DNA of 64,000 bases from Flaccisagitta enflata (GCA_965153355.1 OZ231128.1:15934001-15998000), one strand, 5' to 3'. Positions 20,090 through 31,975 are shown, numbered from the stretch's first letter. A program made the numbers and translations. Notes: generated by a model not told the origin, from the letters alone.

Positions 20090-20211
20090 GTACCCGATGT
20101 CCTGCTTGATATGATCAAGTGAAAAAAGGGGAGTGAGAGGAGGTCAGCGGCGCAGAAATCTGGACATTCATTCCTGTGTCCTATGGGACATCGGCCCATT
20201 AGGGCCGCTGC
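20090..20211. mobile_element. M element copy 5, minimal form without array
   Basis: GGTACCCGATGTCCTGCTTG...TCAAGTGA...AGGTCAGCGGC is followed after a few bases by TGTCC-TATG-GGACA, GGCCC-ATTA-GGGCC and CGCTGCCCAAAAA. Both ends are present in 122 bp with no minisatellite. Confidence 0.75.
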
Positions 20212-20350
20212 CCAAAAAGGAAGAGGAGGAGGCGGAAACAAGCGGATGCGATTGCTGTTATGGCTTACTGAATCATCCACCGAATGGGAAAACGCAGATA
20301 ACGCCTGTCTCTTGCTCATTTTAAAACGGCTTATCATATTTCTTTGGTGC

Positions 20351-20352
<2 letters not shown>

Positions 20353-20430
<78 letters not shown>
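20353..20430. repeat. (CT)n microsatellite
   Basis: Pure CT, about 78 bp. Confidence 0.97.
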
Positions 20431-20440
<10 letters not shown>

Positions 20441-20446
20441 TTTTTA

Positions 20447-20598
20447 AGTCGCGGACACGCGACTCTACACCTTGCCGAGTAGTAGTAGTAGTGCTTGCCG
20501 AAAAGTGCGTTCGGATGCCGTGTCGGTCGGTTGGTAGGTCGGTAGGTCCGTCTGTCCGTCCGTCCGTCACATTTTTGAATTCCGGGCGGTTTTCGCTT

Positions 20599-20600
<2 letters not shown>
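20447..20600 (-). mobile_element. H element, CGCG-type, truncated by (CT)n
   Basis: The plus strand reads hairpin AGTCGCG-GAC-ACGCGACT, CTCTACACC, CCGTCCGTCC, GTCACATTTT, then runs into a CT tract at 20600-20666. Confidence 0.7.

Positions 20601-20666
<66 letters not shown>
20600..20666. repeat. (CT)n microsatellite
   Basis: Pure CT interrupting an H element. Confidence 0.97.
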
Positions 20667-20669
<3 letters not shown>

Positions 20670-20759
20670 TTTCTGTCGTTCCCGTTCTGTTGTTAACCAC
20701 ATCGTATGCCTCATCCCACTGCGCCAAACGATAAAAAGCCACATCCTTTTCTTGATTTA

Positions 20760-21130
20760 AATGATCTTGAAGTTTTTTTTTCTTTTTTTCATTTTATTTT
20801 TGACTTTTTTCAAGTCTTTATCCTAATCGGATTACATAGAAGTTAAAGCTAGGCAAACTTATCCCCTAATATGCAAAATGTTTTTAGTAAGAGTGATTAA
20901 CTGCTATACATAAATTGCTGATTTCTGCATATCTTTCATATGAATGAACTCAATATATATAAATATTCATGAAAAATCATAAGATCCTAATTGAAATAAA
21001 AATTGTATACTTTGCCATTTAAAATGCGGTCTCTTTATTGATTTTTTTTAGGGAGGAGAGGCGTAATCATGCTCAGATTTGTAACGAATTTTAAACAACA
21101 GCGAGTTACATTATCACTAATAACAGTACA
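20760..21130. other. AT-rich spacer, nothing recognised
   Basis: No gene or repeat structure seen. Confidence 0.3.
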
Positions 21131-22550
21131 CACGCCCCTTTATAATTGAGGCAAGTAGGAAAAAACTCCACAGCATTGTGACACGTCTTATCTGACTAAG
21201 TACACCTTGGGGTACATCACCATGCTTGACACAAAAAATTCTGTTGGGATTTTTACGAGAAAATGCCGTAAAATGCCGTAAAAAGCCGTCAAAACAGCAA
21301 TTTTGACAAATTTGTTGGTTGAAACTCAGTCAAAAACGACGGCTCTTGTCAGCAATAGGTCAAACAATATCTGTATGACACTAAGACGCATTCATGCAAA
21401 GATTCAAGAGATGACGTCATTATTTTACTTCATTTTATGTCGTAAAATGCCGTTAAAAGTGCGTTTTTGCCAAATCATCTGTTTTGATCCTCAAATTAGG
21501 CAACATTCATATGCAAACTGACAGAAAATATGTATTGAGGCCTAGGACACAAAAATGCAAGAAGCTTAATACAAATCTAAAATATTTGGGCTTCTTTAAA
21601 TACCGTAAAGGCCGTAAATTGCCGTAAAATGGCGTTTTTGACAATTTATTGGGTGATTCGCCCACAAACTTATTTGCATAAATGTATTTTACTGCCATTT
21701 CATCATAAAATGGTCATCATCTGACAAGTGGAGCAGTTTTTTGGGCAAATTCACATAAAAAACTGCTAATTTTGAAATTTTACGGCAATCTTCCGCCTAT
21801 CATCTGAAATAATGAACCTCACTCTTTTAATTGTTTTATTTACCTTTGATTAATTTTTTTTCCTGCTTTGGCTGGTCAAAATACTTGTCTGAATGGGTTA
21901 TCCAATAAGAATTCCAGTATAGTATTTTTTTCTCTTCTCAGCCTAAGGAGTGACAGACTTTTCTAGTTTTCAGTCATGAAAAAAATGATCTTGAAAAAAA
22001 AATCGAATCCGGCTAAGATTAAGACAATATAAGCTTCACCTAAGCAACGAGTGTTCTGAGAATTCTCCTATGTACGGCTTTGCAATGTGACTGAATTTCT
22101 GTGCTCTGTTTTGAAACTTAACAATATGTGTGTCGCAGGCCTCGATATCTATTTGCCTTCAGTTGTCAAGTGAATATCAGACTTTAAGAAAGGGTAGTGC
22201 CAGAAAAAAGGTGGAAAAACGGCATTTTACAGCATATTACGGCATTTTACAGCATAAAATGACATCCAATGATGACGGCATCAATTGAACATAAGCACAA
22301 ATGTACATTAGTGCCATATCTGCATTATTTAGCAAGAGCCGCTGGTTTTGAGCAAGTTTCACCCAACATAATGGTCAAAAACATCATTTTTACGGCATTT
22401 TACGGCATTTTACGGCATTTTTTCGTAAAATTCCCAACAGAATTTTTTATTTTTAGCATGGATACTTGCGTCTACATGTATATAGCGCCCCTGAATAGGC
22501 GGCTATGCTGCGGAATTTTTTCCTACCTACCTCAGTTAAAAAGGGGCGTG
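21131..22550. mobile_element. Long-TIR DNA element E2, same family as E1
   Basis: Inverted ends start CACGCCCCTT; flanks are TACA on both sides (4-bp duplication). Shared internal blocks with E1 include AAAAAATTCTGTTGGGATTT and clustered TGCCGTAAAA / TTTTACGGCA motifs. More diverged than E1. No ORF of note. Confidence 0.9.
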
Positions 22551-22744
22551 TACAGTAATGGTGACGATAGTGACAGTAATAACAGTGACTGTGGGAGTAG
22601 TTTCATGGGCAGTGACGGTATTTACATTTCAGTTTCAGCTTATTTATAAGATATCGACTTCTCTGCAAATCTTGTAGCAGTGGCAGCAGTGGGCAAAATT
22701 TGGACGTTCCATTTTAGTTTTTATATGGGATACAAATAAAAAGC

Positions 22745-22860
22745 AGAAGCGAACTCGCAACTCTATGAGAGACTTTATTCATTCGTCCTTTTGTCGGTCC
22801 GTAATTCTGTTGGACCGTCCTTCAGACCGTCCTTGCGTTTCTCTTTGGGTTTTTCGTGCT
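22745..22860 (-). mobile_element. H element remnant
   Basis: ACTCGCAACTCTATGAGAGAC followed by CCGTCC-like sequence resembles the hairpin-proximal half of an H element. Confidence 0.45.
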
Positions 22861-22880
22861 TTAGTTGAGATAAATTCTAA

Positions 22881-23078
22881 AACAAGTCGCGTGCGAGACT
22901 TACTGATTGACTTAGAATGACTTAGAATGACTCAGAATGACTCAGTATACTCTTAAATGACTTTAAATGACTTAAAGAAATAAAATTGATAAAAAAAGTA
23001 AAAGTGTGACGGACCAACAGACCAACCGACTGACGGACGGACGGACAAAGCAGGGTGTAGAGTCGCGTGCACTTGACT
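22881..23078 (+). mobile_element. H element, CGCG-type with AAATGACTTA interior
   Basis: AACAAGTCGCGTGCGAGACTT, ten-base AATGACTTAG repeats, GACGGACGGACGG, GGGTGTAGAGTCGCGTGCACTTGACTAAAAA. It lacks the first small hairpin. Confidence 0.75.
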
Positions 23079-23128
23079 AAAAACGTTCCTCATTATCAAT
23101 GTCATGCCATGATAATAAGTAAGGGTTG

Positions 23129-23241
23129 TCAATGAAGTGGAAATTGATTTTTGACGATTTCCCTGGCATAGTAGTAACCTCAACACTAAAGTTGAGTACT
23201 ATGCCAGGGAAATTGTCAAGAAGCAATTTCCACTTCATTGA
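23129..23241. repeat. 113-bp near-perfect palindrome
   Basis: TCAATGAAGTGGAAATTG...TTTCCCTGGCATAGTA and its reverse complement face each other across a short centre (AACACTAAAGTT). Either a tiny fold-back element or the ends of a collapsed MITE. Confidence 0.85.
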
Positions 23242-23332
23242 AAACTGTGTACCTGGCAGATGATGTCCTTGAAATGTAAAGTACGGGTTGTGTTATTGTG
23301 ATGAAGGATATCGATTATAGAAAACAAGCCCG

Positions 23333-23578
23333 ACCGGGCAACGATGCGTCCAGGCTGTGACATTTATGGAGAGACAGATGGACAAACAGACGTGTGAAAT
23401 GACTAAGTTGTCATCTTAAAGAGCATTCGGTTTGATAGGCGACATCGCCACGGCATAAAAGTGTCGAAAACTGCATTTTTTAAGGAGGCGGAACGGACAT
23501 ACGGACCGACGGACCAACCGACGGACCGACTGACCAACGGACGGACAGACCCTCTAATAGAGATGCGAGGACGCATCT
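23333..23578 (+). mobile_element. H element, GATGCG-type
   Basis: AACAAGCCCGACCGGGC (hairpin GCCC/GGGC), AACGATGCGTCCAGG, GGACCGACC microsatellite, CCTCTAATAG, terminal hairpin AGATGCG-AGGA-CGCATCT and AAAA. GATGCGTCC near the start pairs with GGACGCATC at the end. Confidence 0.85.
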
Positions 23579-24092
<514 letters not shown>

Positions 24093-24343
24093 GGAAAAAC
24101 CTGAAGTAAGATTGGCTTCAAAGATGAAAGACTAGTGGAGTAGTGGGAAGACAAAAAGGAAGGAAAAAAACGTGGGAACAAAAGAAAATGAGAAAAGAGT
24201 GACAGCGTGAAAGAAAAAGTAAGGCACAAAAATGCAAATTAGTTCGGCTTAGCTCTAATTCGAACTTATCCTCGTTTTTTTCTTTGAAGAGAAATTGATG
24301 TACTCACCGGAAAAGAGGGGAAGAACTTACGTAGGAAAAAAAA

Positions 24344-24546
24344 GAAGAAGGCCGGATACACGGCTACCCCAGTCGCGTGCGGGTGGGCAGGGGTCATATT
24401 TGAGGTCACTTGAAGGAGCAGTGAGTAGCAGCGAGGCCAGAGACCTCAAAAACCCAAAAAACTTAAGTGTGACCGACGGACGGACCGATAGACCGACGGG
24501 CCGACGGACTGACAAAGCGGGATGTAGAGTCGCGTAGCACGCAACC
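24344..24546 (+). mobile_element. H element, CGCG-type
   Basis: AAGGCCGGATACACGGCTACC (hairpin GCCG/CGGC), CAGTCGCGTGCGGGTGGGC, GACCGACGGACGG, GATGTAGAGTCGCGTAGCACGCAAC. Confidence 0.8.
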
Positions 24547-24558
24547 AAAAAGAGGGAA

Positions 24559-24736
24559 AACAAGGTCATTAAACCTAAGTCGCGTGCGTCGGTACTTTCA
24601 GAAAAACTCAGACAAACCTTTAAAATGTCTTTAAAACGTTTAAAACACCTTTTAAACAACTTTGTGACGGACGGACATACAGACCAACCGACATACAGAC
24701 GGAAAAGTTGCTCATAGAGTCGCGTAGCACACGACT
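24559..24736 (+). mobile_element. H element, CGCG-type, second in tandem
   Basis: AACAAGGTCATTAAACCTAAG, AGTCGCGTGCGTCGG, CTTTAAAATGTC repeats, GACGGACGGAC, terminal hairpin AGTCGCGT-AGCAC-ACGACT. It lies 12 bp after the previous H element, same orientation. Confidence 0.8.
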
Positions 24737-24970
24737 GCAAATCTATGCTTGGATGTCGTTGTCAAGCGTTGCTTGGCTCTTACTTCCGAGTTATGCTTGA
24801 TTGTCACTTTTTTCATGCTTGACTGTTGAGTGTTGACTATCAAATAATGCTTGGTTGTCAATTTTTCGTCATGCTTGGCTGTTACTATCGAGTGTCGAGT
24901 GTCGAATGATGCTTGGTTGTCAATTTTTCGTCATGCTTGGCTGTTACTGTCGCATAATGCTTGACAGTTA
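24737..24970. repeat. Diverged tandem repeat (ATGCTTGGTTGTCAATTTTTC)
   Basis: Units built on ATGCTTG(G/A)-TGTT/GTCA recur; two ~60-bp copies (24849, 24909) are nearly identical. Confidence 0.75.
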
Positions 24971-25480
24971 CTCCAACCACCTCACGACTCATTTCTATCA
25001 AATGCAATGACTTTTTTCAGGAGAACAAAAATTTATATGAGAATCAATTTTTAAAATCATACGACACAAGTAAAAAGTGCAACAGGATCAGTTGACATGA
25101 TAAATGTTATTGAATCTCTTTGGATCAAGCTAGAAAATCCTGGTGAGGTCAATATGTGTCCAACTAGTTAATGTTGAACAAGGACACATTCACAACGATG
25201 CGCCTATATCCCACTGGTCTGATACTATGGAGTAATGAGATGGTAAAAACTTAGTAGAGACTTTTGTGATGTGAAATTTGAAATTCCAGCACCACAGTTG
25301 GGCGTTAGGACACTAAAGTTCAGATTTGAAGTTACTGGAGGCCAAGTAAGGGAAACATGTACTTAAGCAAAATACTTGCAATACGTTGGGAGTGTAGATC
25401 ATGAATCATGAATCATGAATATCCTCAAGGGCCGACAAATACGCTCTTCAACGATTTTCTTTTTAAGCAATAGTCAAACA
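24971..25480. other. No feature recognised
   Basis: Unique-looking sequence; no supported exon. Confidence 0.3.
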
Positions 25481-25760
25481 GGTGTCTGTTTGGAATAAAG
25501 TCGAAGAAACGAAGTTCCTTCGGATTTTGGAGACCTGCAGAACTTTTTGATTTTCCCCTTTTCTCATAGAGGGTTTGGGGAAGTTGATATGTTTTTAAGG
25601 TAGCTCTACGCAGAAAAAAGGTAGCTAAGAAAGAATTGATTTTTTTTTATGGCGCCAAGCAAAAATCTGTGCAATCAATACTTTTCTAGCTATGTTCTTT
25701 TTTCTTATTTTTTCACATTTTTCATATATCTTGTACTTTTCTAAAGAGTGAACTTTAAAA
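25480..25760. repeat. Inverted copy of the 9840-10130 repeat
   Basis: GAAGAAACGAAGTTCCTTCGG, CTGCAG, GATTTTCCCCTTTTCTCAT and TGGCGCCAAGCA appear in reverse order and orientation. Confidence 0.6.
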
Positions 25761-26204
25761 TGTCGCATGTGATAGTTGAGCAGACTGGGAACAAATTGAA
25801 TGCACCAGTGCAAAAATACAATTTTCGACTTATTTGACCAAGCTCGCATGCTCTCACAGACACTCGCATGCACGCAAACATTCATGCCCTTCCATCATTG
25901 TCTCTCTGGCTTTTTCTGCCAATTCTCTCTCTGTCTGGTTATCGGTTTGTCTGTTTGTCTTTCTCTCTTTTTTTCCCTTTCTCTCTCAGCGTTTACTACT
26001 TTTTTCCTAAGGCAATAGCCGCCTTTATAAGTACGAGAAATTTATTGGGAGTGTGAAATAGGAATATTTCAAGTGTGGCGAATATGTGGAATGGTCAAAT
26101 ATAATGGATGCAGATCTGCCAAAACACGAGTGGGCGGTTTCATGCATGATTCTTAATCCTCTTTCATTTTGTTTAATCCAAAAAAAGAGTTAATACACTT
26201 AATG

Positions 26205-26345
26205 CAGGTGGGTGGAGTGGGATGAAGTGAGATGGAGTTTTTCCATCAGGGTGGGATTTGATGGACTGTGTAGATGGGTGGAGTGGGATAAAGTGGCGTT
26301 AGGTGTTTTTTTCCATCAGGGTGGGATTTGATGGACTGTGTAATG
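26205..26345. repeat. Two ~76-bp tandem units
   Basis: GGTGGAGTGGGAT...TTCCATCAGGGTGGGATTTG...GGACTGTGTA occurs twice. Confidence 0.8.
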
Positions 26346-26433
26346 CACCTTTACCGGCTTCATTTTGTTTAGGTGGGATCATTTCCTAATTCCTCCCGGA
26401 ATCTAATTTCACCACTGGAAATTAGGCAACGCG

Positions 26434-28702
26434 TCACTGAGCACATTCACTAAGTGGAAAAGAAGGGGCAATGGGACAGAGGAGAGAAGCGTCAGGGGGA
26501 CCAAGAAACAAAGGCAGAGTATCACTGAACACATTCACTAAGTGGAAAAGAAGCGGGCAATGGGAAAGAGGAGAGAAGCGTCAGGGGGACAAGGAAACAA
26601 AGGCAGAGTATCACTGAACACATTCACTAAGTGGAAAAGAAGGGGCAATGGGAAAGAGGAGAAAAGCGTCAGGGGGACAAAGAAACAAAGGCAGAGTATC
26701 ACTGAACACATTCACTAAGTGGAAAAGAAGCGGGCAATGGGAAAGAGGAGAGAAGCGTCAGGGGGACAAGGAAACAAAGGCAGAGTATCACTGAACACAT
26801 TCACTAAGTGGAAAAGAAGGGGCAATGGGAAAGAGGAGAGAAGCGTCAGGGGGACAAGGAAACAAAGGCAGAGTATCACTGAACACATTCACTAAGTGGA
26901 AAAGAAGGGGCAATGAGAAAGAGGAGAGAAGCGTCAGGGGGACAAGGAAACAAAGGCAGAGTATCACTGAACACATTCACTAAGTGGAAAAGAAGGGGCA
27001 ATGGGAAAGAGGAGAGAAGCGTCAGGGGGACAAGGAAACAAAGGCAGAGTATCACTGAACACATTCACTAAGTGGAAAAGAAGGGGCAATGGGAAAGAGG
27101 AGAGAAGCGTCAGGGGGACAAGGAAACAAAGGCAGAGTATCACTGAACACATTCACTAAGTGGAAAAGAAGGGGCAATGGGAAAGAGGAGAGAAGCGTCA
27201 GGGGGACAAGGAAACAAAGGCAGAGTATCACTGAACACATTCACTAAGTGGAAAAGAAGGGGCAATGGGAAAGAGGAGAGAAGCGTCAGGGAGACAAGGA
27301 AACAAAGGCAGAGTATCACTGAACACATTCACTAAGTAGTAGAAGAAAAAGGGGACATTGGGAAAGAGGAGAGAAGCGTCAGGGGGACAAGGAAACAAAG
27401 GCAGAGTATCACTGAACACAATCACTAAGTAGTAGAAGAAAAAGGGGACATTGGGAAAGAGGAGAGAAGCGTCAGGGGGACAAGGAAACAAAGGCAGAGT
27501 ATCACTGAACACATTTACTAAGTGGAAAAGAAGGGGCAATGGGAAAGAGGAGAGAAGCGTCAGGGGGACAAGGAAACAAAGGCAGAGTATCACTGAACAC
27601 ATTCACTAAGTAGTAGAAGAAAAAGGGGACATTGGGAAAGAGGAGAGAAGCGTCAGGGGGACAAGGAAACAAAGGCAGAGTATCACTGAACACATTCACT
27701 AAGTGGAAAAGAAGGGGCAATGGGAAAGAGGAGAGAAGCGTCAGGGGGACAAGGAAACAAAGGCAGAGTATCACTGAACACATTCACTAAGTGGAAAAGA
27801 AGGGGCAATGGGAAAGAGGAGAGAAGCGTCAGGGGGACAAGGAAACAAAGGCAGAGTATCACTGAACACATTCACTAAGTGGAAAAGAAGGGGCAATGGG
27901 AAAGAGGAGAGAAGCGTCAGGGGGACAAGGAAACAAAGGCAGAGTATCACTGAACACATTCACTAAGTGGAAAAGAAGGGGCAATGGGAAAGAGGAGAGA
28001 AGCGTCAGGGGGACAAGGAAACAAAGGCAGAGTATCACTGAACACATTCACTAAGTAGTAGAAGAAAAAGGGGACATTGGGAAAGAGGAGAGAAGCGTCA
28101 GGGGGACAAGGAAACAAAGGCAGAGTATCACTGAACACAATCACTAAGTAGTAGAAGAAAAAGGGGACATTGGGAAAGAGGAGAGAAGCGTCAGGGGGAC
28201 AAGGAAACAAAGGCAGAGTATCACTGAACACATTCACTAAGTGGAAAAGAAGGGGCAATGGGAAAGAGGAGAGAAGCGTCAGGGGGACAAGGAAACAAAG
28301 GCAGAGTATCACTGAACACATTCACTAAGTAGTAGAAGAAAAAGGGGACATTGGGAAAGAGGAGAGAAGCGTCAGGGGGACAAGGAAACAAAGGCAGAGT
28401 ATCACTGAACACAATCACTAAGTAGTAGAAGAAAAAGGGGACATTGGGAAAGAGGAGAGAAGCGTCAGGGGGACAAGGAAACAAAGGCAGAGTATCACTG
28501 AACACATTCACTAAGTGGAAAAGAAGGGGCAATGGGAAAGAGGAGAGAAGCGTCAGGGGGACAAGGAAACAAAGGCAGAGTATCACTGAACACATTCACT
28601 AAGTGGAAAAGAAGGGGCAATGGGAAAGAGGAGAGAAGCGTCAGGGGGACAAGGAAACAAAGGCAGAGTATCACTGAACACATTCACTAAGTAGTAGAAG
28701 AA
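26434..28702. repeat. 88-bp satellite array, main block (~25 units)
   Basis: The basic unit (A, 88 bp) contains GTATCACTGAACACATTCAC, AAGTGGAAAAGAAGGGGCAA and GAAGCGTCAGGGGGACAAGG. A 93-bp variant (B) has AAGTAGTAGAAGAAAAAGG in place of AAGTGGAAAAGAAGG. A units dominate the left; A-B-B blocks of 274 bp recur at about 27228-27602, 27947-28321 and 28221-28595. Minus-strand ORFs of 62 and 124 codons are repeats of the unit, not genes. Confidence 0.95.
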
Positions 28703-29359
28703 TAGTCGCAAAAGCGTTAGATGGTCAGCGGTACCCGTTGCCCCTATGTGAGTGTGTTGGTGTGAGGTGGTTAGAGGGGCAGCGGCCCCGAAGGGGCCGA
28801 TGACCTATGCTGTTTTTATTTGAGCCTTAAGGCTGGAATTAGGGCCTGGAGGCTGGGATATGAGCCTTGCGGCTGGGATTTGAGCCTAGGAGCTGCATTT
28901 AGAGCCCCGAGCTGATATTTGAGCCACAAGGCTGGGATTTGAGCCTCAAGGCTGGGATTTGAGCCTTGAGGCTAGGATTTGGGCCTTGAGGCTGGAATTT
29001 GAGCCTTGAGGCTGGAATTTGAGCCTTGAGGCTGGGATTTGAGCTTTGAGGCTTGAGTATGTGTCTTGAGGCTGGGATTTGAGCCTCAAGGCTGAGATTG
29101 AGCCTCGAAGCTGGATTTGAGCTTTGAGGCTGGGATTTGAGCTTTGAGACTGGGATTTGAGCTTTGAGGCTGGGATTTGAGCTTTGAGGCTGGGATTTGA
29201 GCTTAGGGCTGGGATTTGGGCCTTGAGACTAGATTATGGCCTCGAGACTAGATTTGGGTCCCAACGGGGACAGAAGGAGAAGAAGGAGGAGGAGGAGAAG
29301 GAGGAGAAATTTCTCCTGTGTGAAAGCATAGGTCATCGGCCCCTTCGGGGCCGCTGCCC
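28703..29359. mobile_element. M element copy 6, inserted in the satellite
   Basis: Inserted within a B unit between GAAGAA and AAAGGGGAC, defining both ends. Left: TAGTCGC-AAAA-GCG, GGTCAGCGGTACCCGTTGCCCCT, stem GCCCCT/AGGGGC, CAGCGGCCCCGAAGGGGCC, GATGACCTATG. Right: GTGTGAAAGCATAGGTCATC, GGCCCC-TTCG-GGGCC, CGCTGCCC. The interior is a ~20-bp minisatellite GAGGCTGGGATTTGAGCCTT. Confidence 0.9.
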
Positions 29360-29542
29360 AAAAAGGGGACATTGGGAAAGAGGAGAGAAGCGTCAGGGGG
29401 GCAAGGAAACAAAGGCAGAGTATCACTGAACACATTCACTAAGTGGAAAAGAAGGGGCAATGGGAAAGAGGAGAAAAGCGTCAGGGGGACAAGGGAACAA
29501 AGGCAGAGTATCACTGAACACAATCACTAAGTAGTAGAAGAA
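29360..29542. repeat. 88-bp satellite, two units between M elements
   Basis: Same A/B units as the main block, starting and ending in the same phase. Confidence 0.95.
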
Positions 29543-30131
29543 TAGTCGCAAAAGCGTTAGATGGTCAGCGGTACCCGTTGCCCCTGTGTGAGTATATGCG
29601 GGTGTGTGATGGTGAGAGGGGCAGCGGCCCCGAAGTGGCCGATGACCTATGCTTAGTAAGTTTAGAATTTGAGCATCAACACTGTGATTTGAGCCTCGAG
29701 GCTGTGATTTGAGCCTTGAGGCTGTGATTTTGGTCCAGACTGGGATTTGAGCCTCGAAGGCTGTGATTTGAGCCTTGAGGCTGTGATTTTGGTCCAGACT
29801 GGGATTTGAGCCTCGAAGGCTGTGATTTGAGCCTTGAGGCTGTGATTTTGGTCCAGACTGGGATTTGAGCCTCGAAGGCTGGGATGAGAGGCTTAAGGCT
29901 GGGATTAGAGTCTTGAGGCTGGGATTTGAGTCTAGAGGCTGGGACTTGAACCTCGAGGCTGGGATTTGGGCTTTGAGGCTAAAATTTGGGCCTCAAGACG
30001 AGGATTTGGGCCTCAGAGCTTCGAAGGGGGTGGACGGAGAAGAAGGAGGAGAAGAAGAAGAAGGAGGAGGAGGAGGAGAATTTTCTCCTGTGTGAAAGCA
30101 TAGGTCATCGGCCCCTTCGGGGCCGCTGCCC
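29543..30131. mobile_element. M element copy 7, same satellite position as copy 6
   Basis: Ends and flanks match copy 6 base for base at both junctions. The array differs (GTGATTTGAGCCTCGAGGCT types) and includes a repeated ~69-bp block near 29715-29880. Confidence 0.9.
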
Positions 30132-30785
30132 AAAAAGGGGACATTGGGAAAGAGGAGAGAAGCGTCAGGGGGACAAGGAAACAAAGGCAGAGTATCACTG
30201 AACACATTCACTAAGTGGAAAAGAAGGGGCAATGGGAAAGAGGAGAGAAGCGTCAGGGGGACAAGGAAACAAAGGCAGAGTATCACTGAACACATTCACT
30301 AAGTGGAAAAGATGGGTCAATGGGAAAGAGGAGAGAAGCGTCAGGGGGACAAGGAAACAAAGGCAGAGTATCACTGAACACATTCACTAAGTGGAAAAGA
30401 AGGGGCAATGGGAAAGAGGAGAGAAGCGTCAGGGGGACAAGGAAACAAAGGCAGAGTATCACTGAACACATTCACTAAGTGGAAAAGAAGGGGCAATGGG
30501 AAAGAGGAGAGAAGCGTCAGGGGGACAAGGAAACAAAGGCAGAGTATCACTGAACACATTCACTAAGTGGAAAAGAAGGGGCAATGGGAAAGAGGAGAAA
30601 AGCGTCAGGGGGACAAGGGAACAAAGGCAGAGTATCACTGAACACAAACACTAAGTAGTAGAAGAAAAAGGGGACATTGGGAAAGAGGAGAGAAGCGTCA
30701 GGGGGACAAGGAAACAAAGGCAGAGTATCACTGAACACATTCGCTAAGAAGAAGAAAAAGGGGACATTGGGGAAGAGGGGAGAAG
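30132..30785. repeat. 88-bp satellite, right block (~7 units)
   Basis: Continuation of the array; final units are B-type and degrade near 30780. Confidence 0.95.
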
Positions 30786-30978
30786 GATGTGTGGCATACA
30801 AGCGAGATTGTTTTTCTTTTTTCTCTTCATAAGTCAAAATTCGCTTTAGATTTGGAAAATTTGCATCTCTTCCTTTCTTGTTACGGCCTCAAGTGGCATG
30901 GAGGCGATTTCAATTTCGTTGCACTTGTTTTATTACCCTGTACTTAACAAGCCCTCTGACGGTATATCGGCAAATCTT

Positions 30979-30983
<5 letters not shown>

Positions 30984-31018
<35 letters not shown>
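30984..31018. repeat. (CT)n microsatellite
   Basis: Short pure CT tract. Confidence 0.9.
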
Positions 31019-31021
<3 letters not shown>

Positions 31022-31039
31022 CTCATTCACCAGTCGTAG

Positions 31040-31600
31040 TGATTATTTGGCTGATCCAATTTCTTTCGCTGTTTTGTAGATAATTTGATCTTAATTCACG
31101 ACGATTAGATTTGCAGTTTAAAACTTTTTTTGATTTGCCAGCGCGAAGGTGTAGTACTCGAATTTTTAAAAAAGAGCCGCTCCTGGGTAAAAGTTGATAA
31201 AACATATACTATGAGTTCTATTTTTGATCTTTCATCTGACAAAATCTGACAAAAAAAATCTTTTATTCTTGACCAATCCGAGGTCTGTATCTCAAGCGGT
31301 TTAAAAGTCACAGCCTTTTGAAGTGAAACAACATTTTGTCAAAACGCTTCTTTTTTCAATGGAACCGCAAAAGCAAATTTGGCTAGAGGTATGCAAATTT
31401 GGCTAGATGTATGTCTTCATTCAAACTAATTCCATTCCTAAATAAAAAAAGATTGTAATACAACCTTGGAAATAAGTTTATCGCATCACTTAAAGCCTCA
31501 TATCTCCTTTACAAAAAAAAAAAATCTAAGAAAAATTGAAATAATGAAACTTCTTCAAATTTACTAGCAATTGGCGCCAACCGCATTACTGTGCATCTAA
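31040..31600. repeat. Dispersed repeat region, diverged
   Basis: It shares AGGTCTGTATCTCAAGCGG...TTCTTTTTTCAAT with 14890-14990; a short direct repeat AAATTTGGCTAGA(T/G)GTATG occurs at 31376 and 31397. Confidence 0.45.
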
Positions 31601-31621
31601 CCGTTTAGAAATGAGAGCTGA

Positions 31622-31975
31622 ATGAAGGTAGGTACATCTTTAGAAAAATGGCATAAAAATGGCGTTTTTGAAACATGGTTCATGAAAGATGGCTCGCACG
31701 CGCACTGGCTGTTTCAACAAAGCAATGACATCAAAGGCATAGTGCCAAAGGTCAAACACTGCTCCAGCTGGCTAAGAAACAGTCCAGGTCTCAACCTGAT
31801 TGAATCGCTATGGTCCCAATTGAAGCAATGGCAAAGTCGAGAATGTGCAACATGGATGGCAGGACTAAAAAGAATTATGCTAAAGTCTGGAGGAAGATCA
31901 CCTTCAGTTGCAGTGCAAAAACATGCTGGGACGCAGGAGAGCGTTTGAAGAGATCAAGGAGGGCAAGACCAAGTA
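31622..31975 (+). pseudogene. Tc1/mariner transposase fossil, C-terminal part
   Basis: The frame from 31622 contains HWLFQQSNDIKG and NSPGLNLIESLWSQLK, matching the Tc1 blocks around the second D (QQDND) and the E (SPDLNPIENLW). The second catalytic D is replaced by S, and near 31900 the homology shifts frame (NMLGRRRAFEEIKEGKTKY corresponds to the family C-terminus). Clearly inactive. Terminal inverted repeats were not identified. Confidence 0.75.

Noticed and set aside
26788-28683. Many 62- and 124-codon minus-strand ORFs with hydrophobic repeats
   Set aside because: They are satellite units read through; A-B-B phase explains their lengths.
26434-30785. Regular repeat array considered as CRISPR
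   Set aside because: The 88-bp unit has no spacer structure; this is a eukaryotic satellite.
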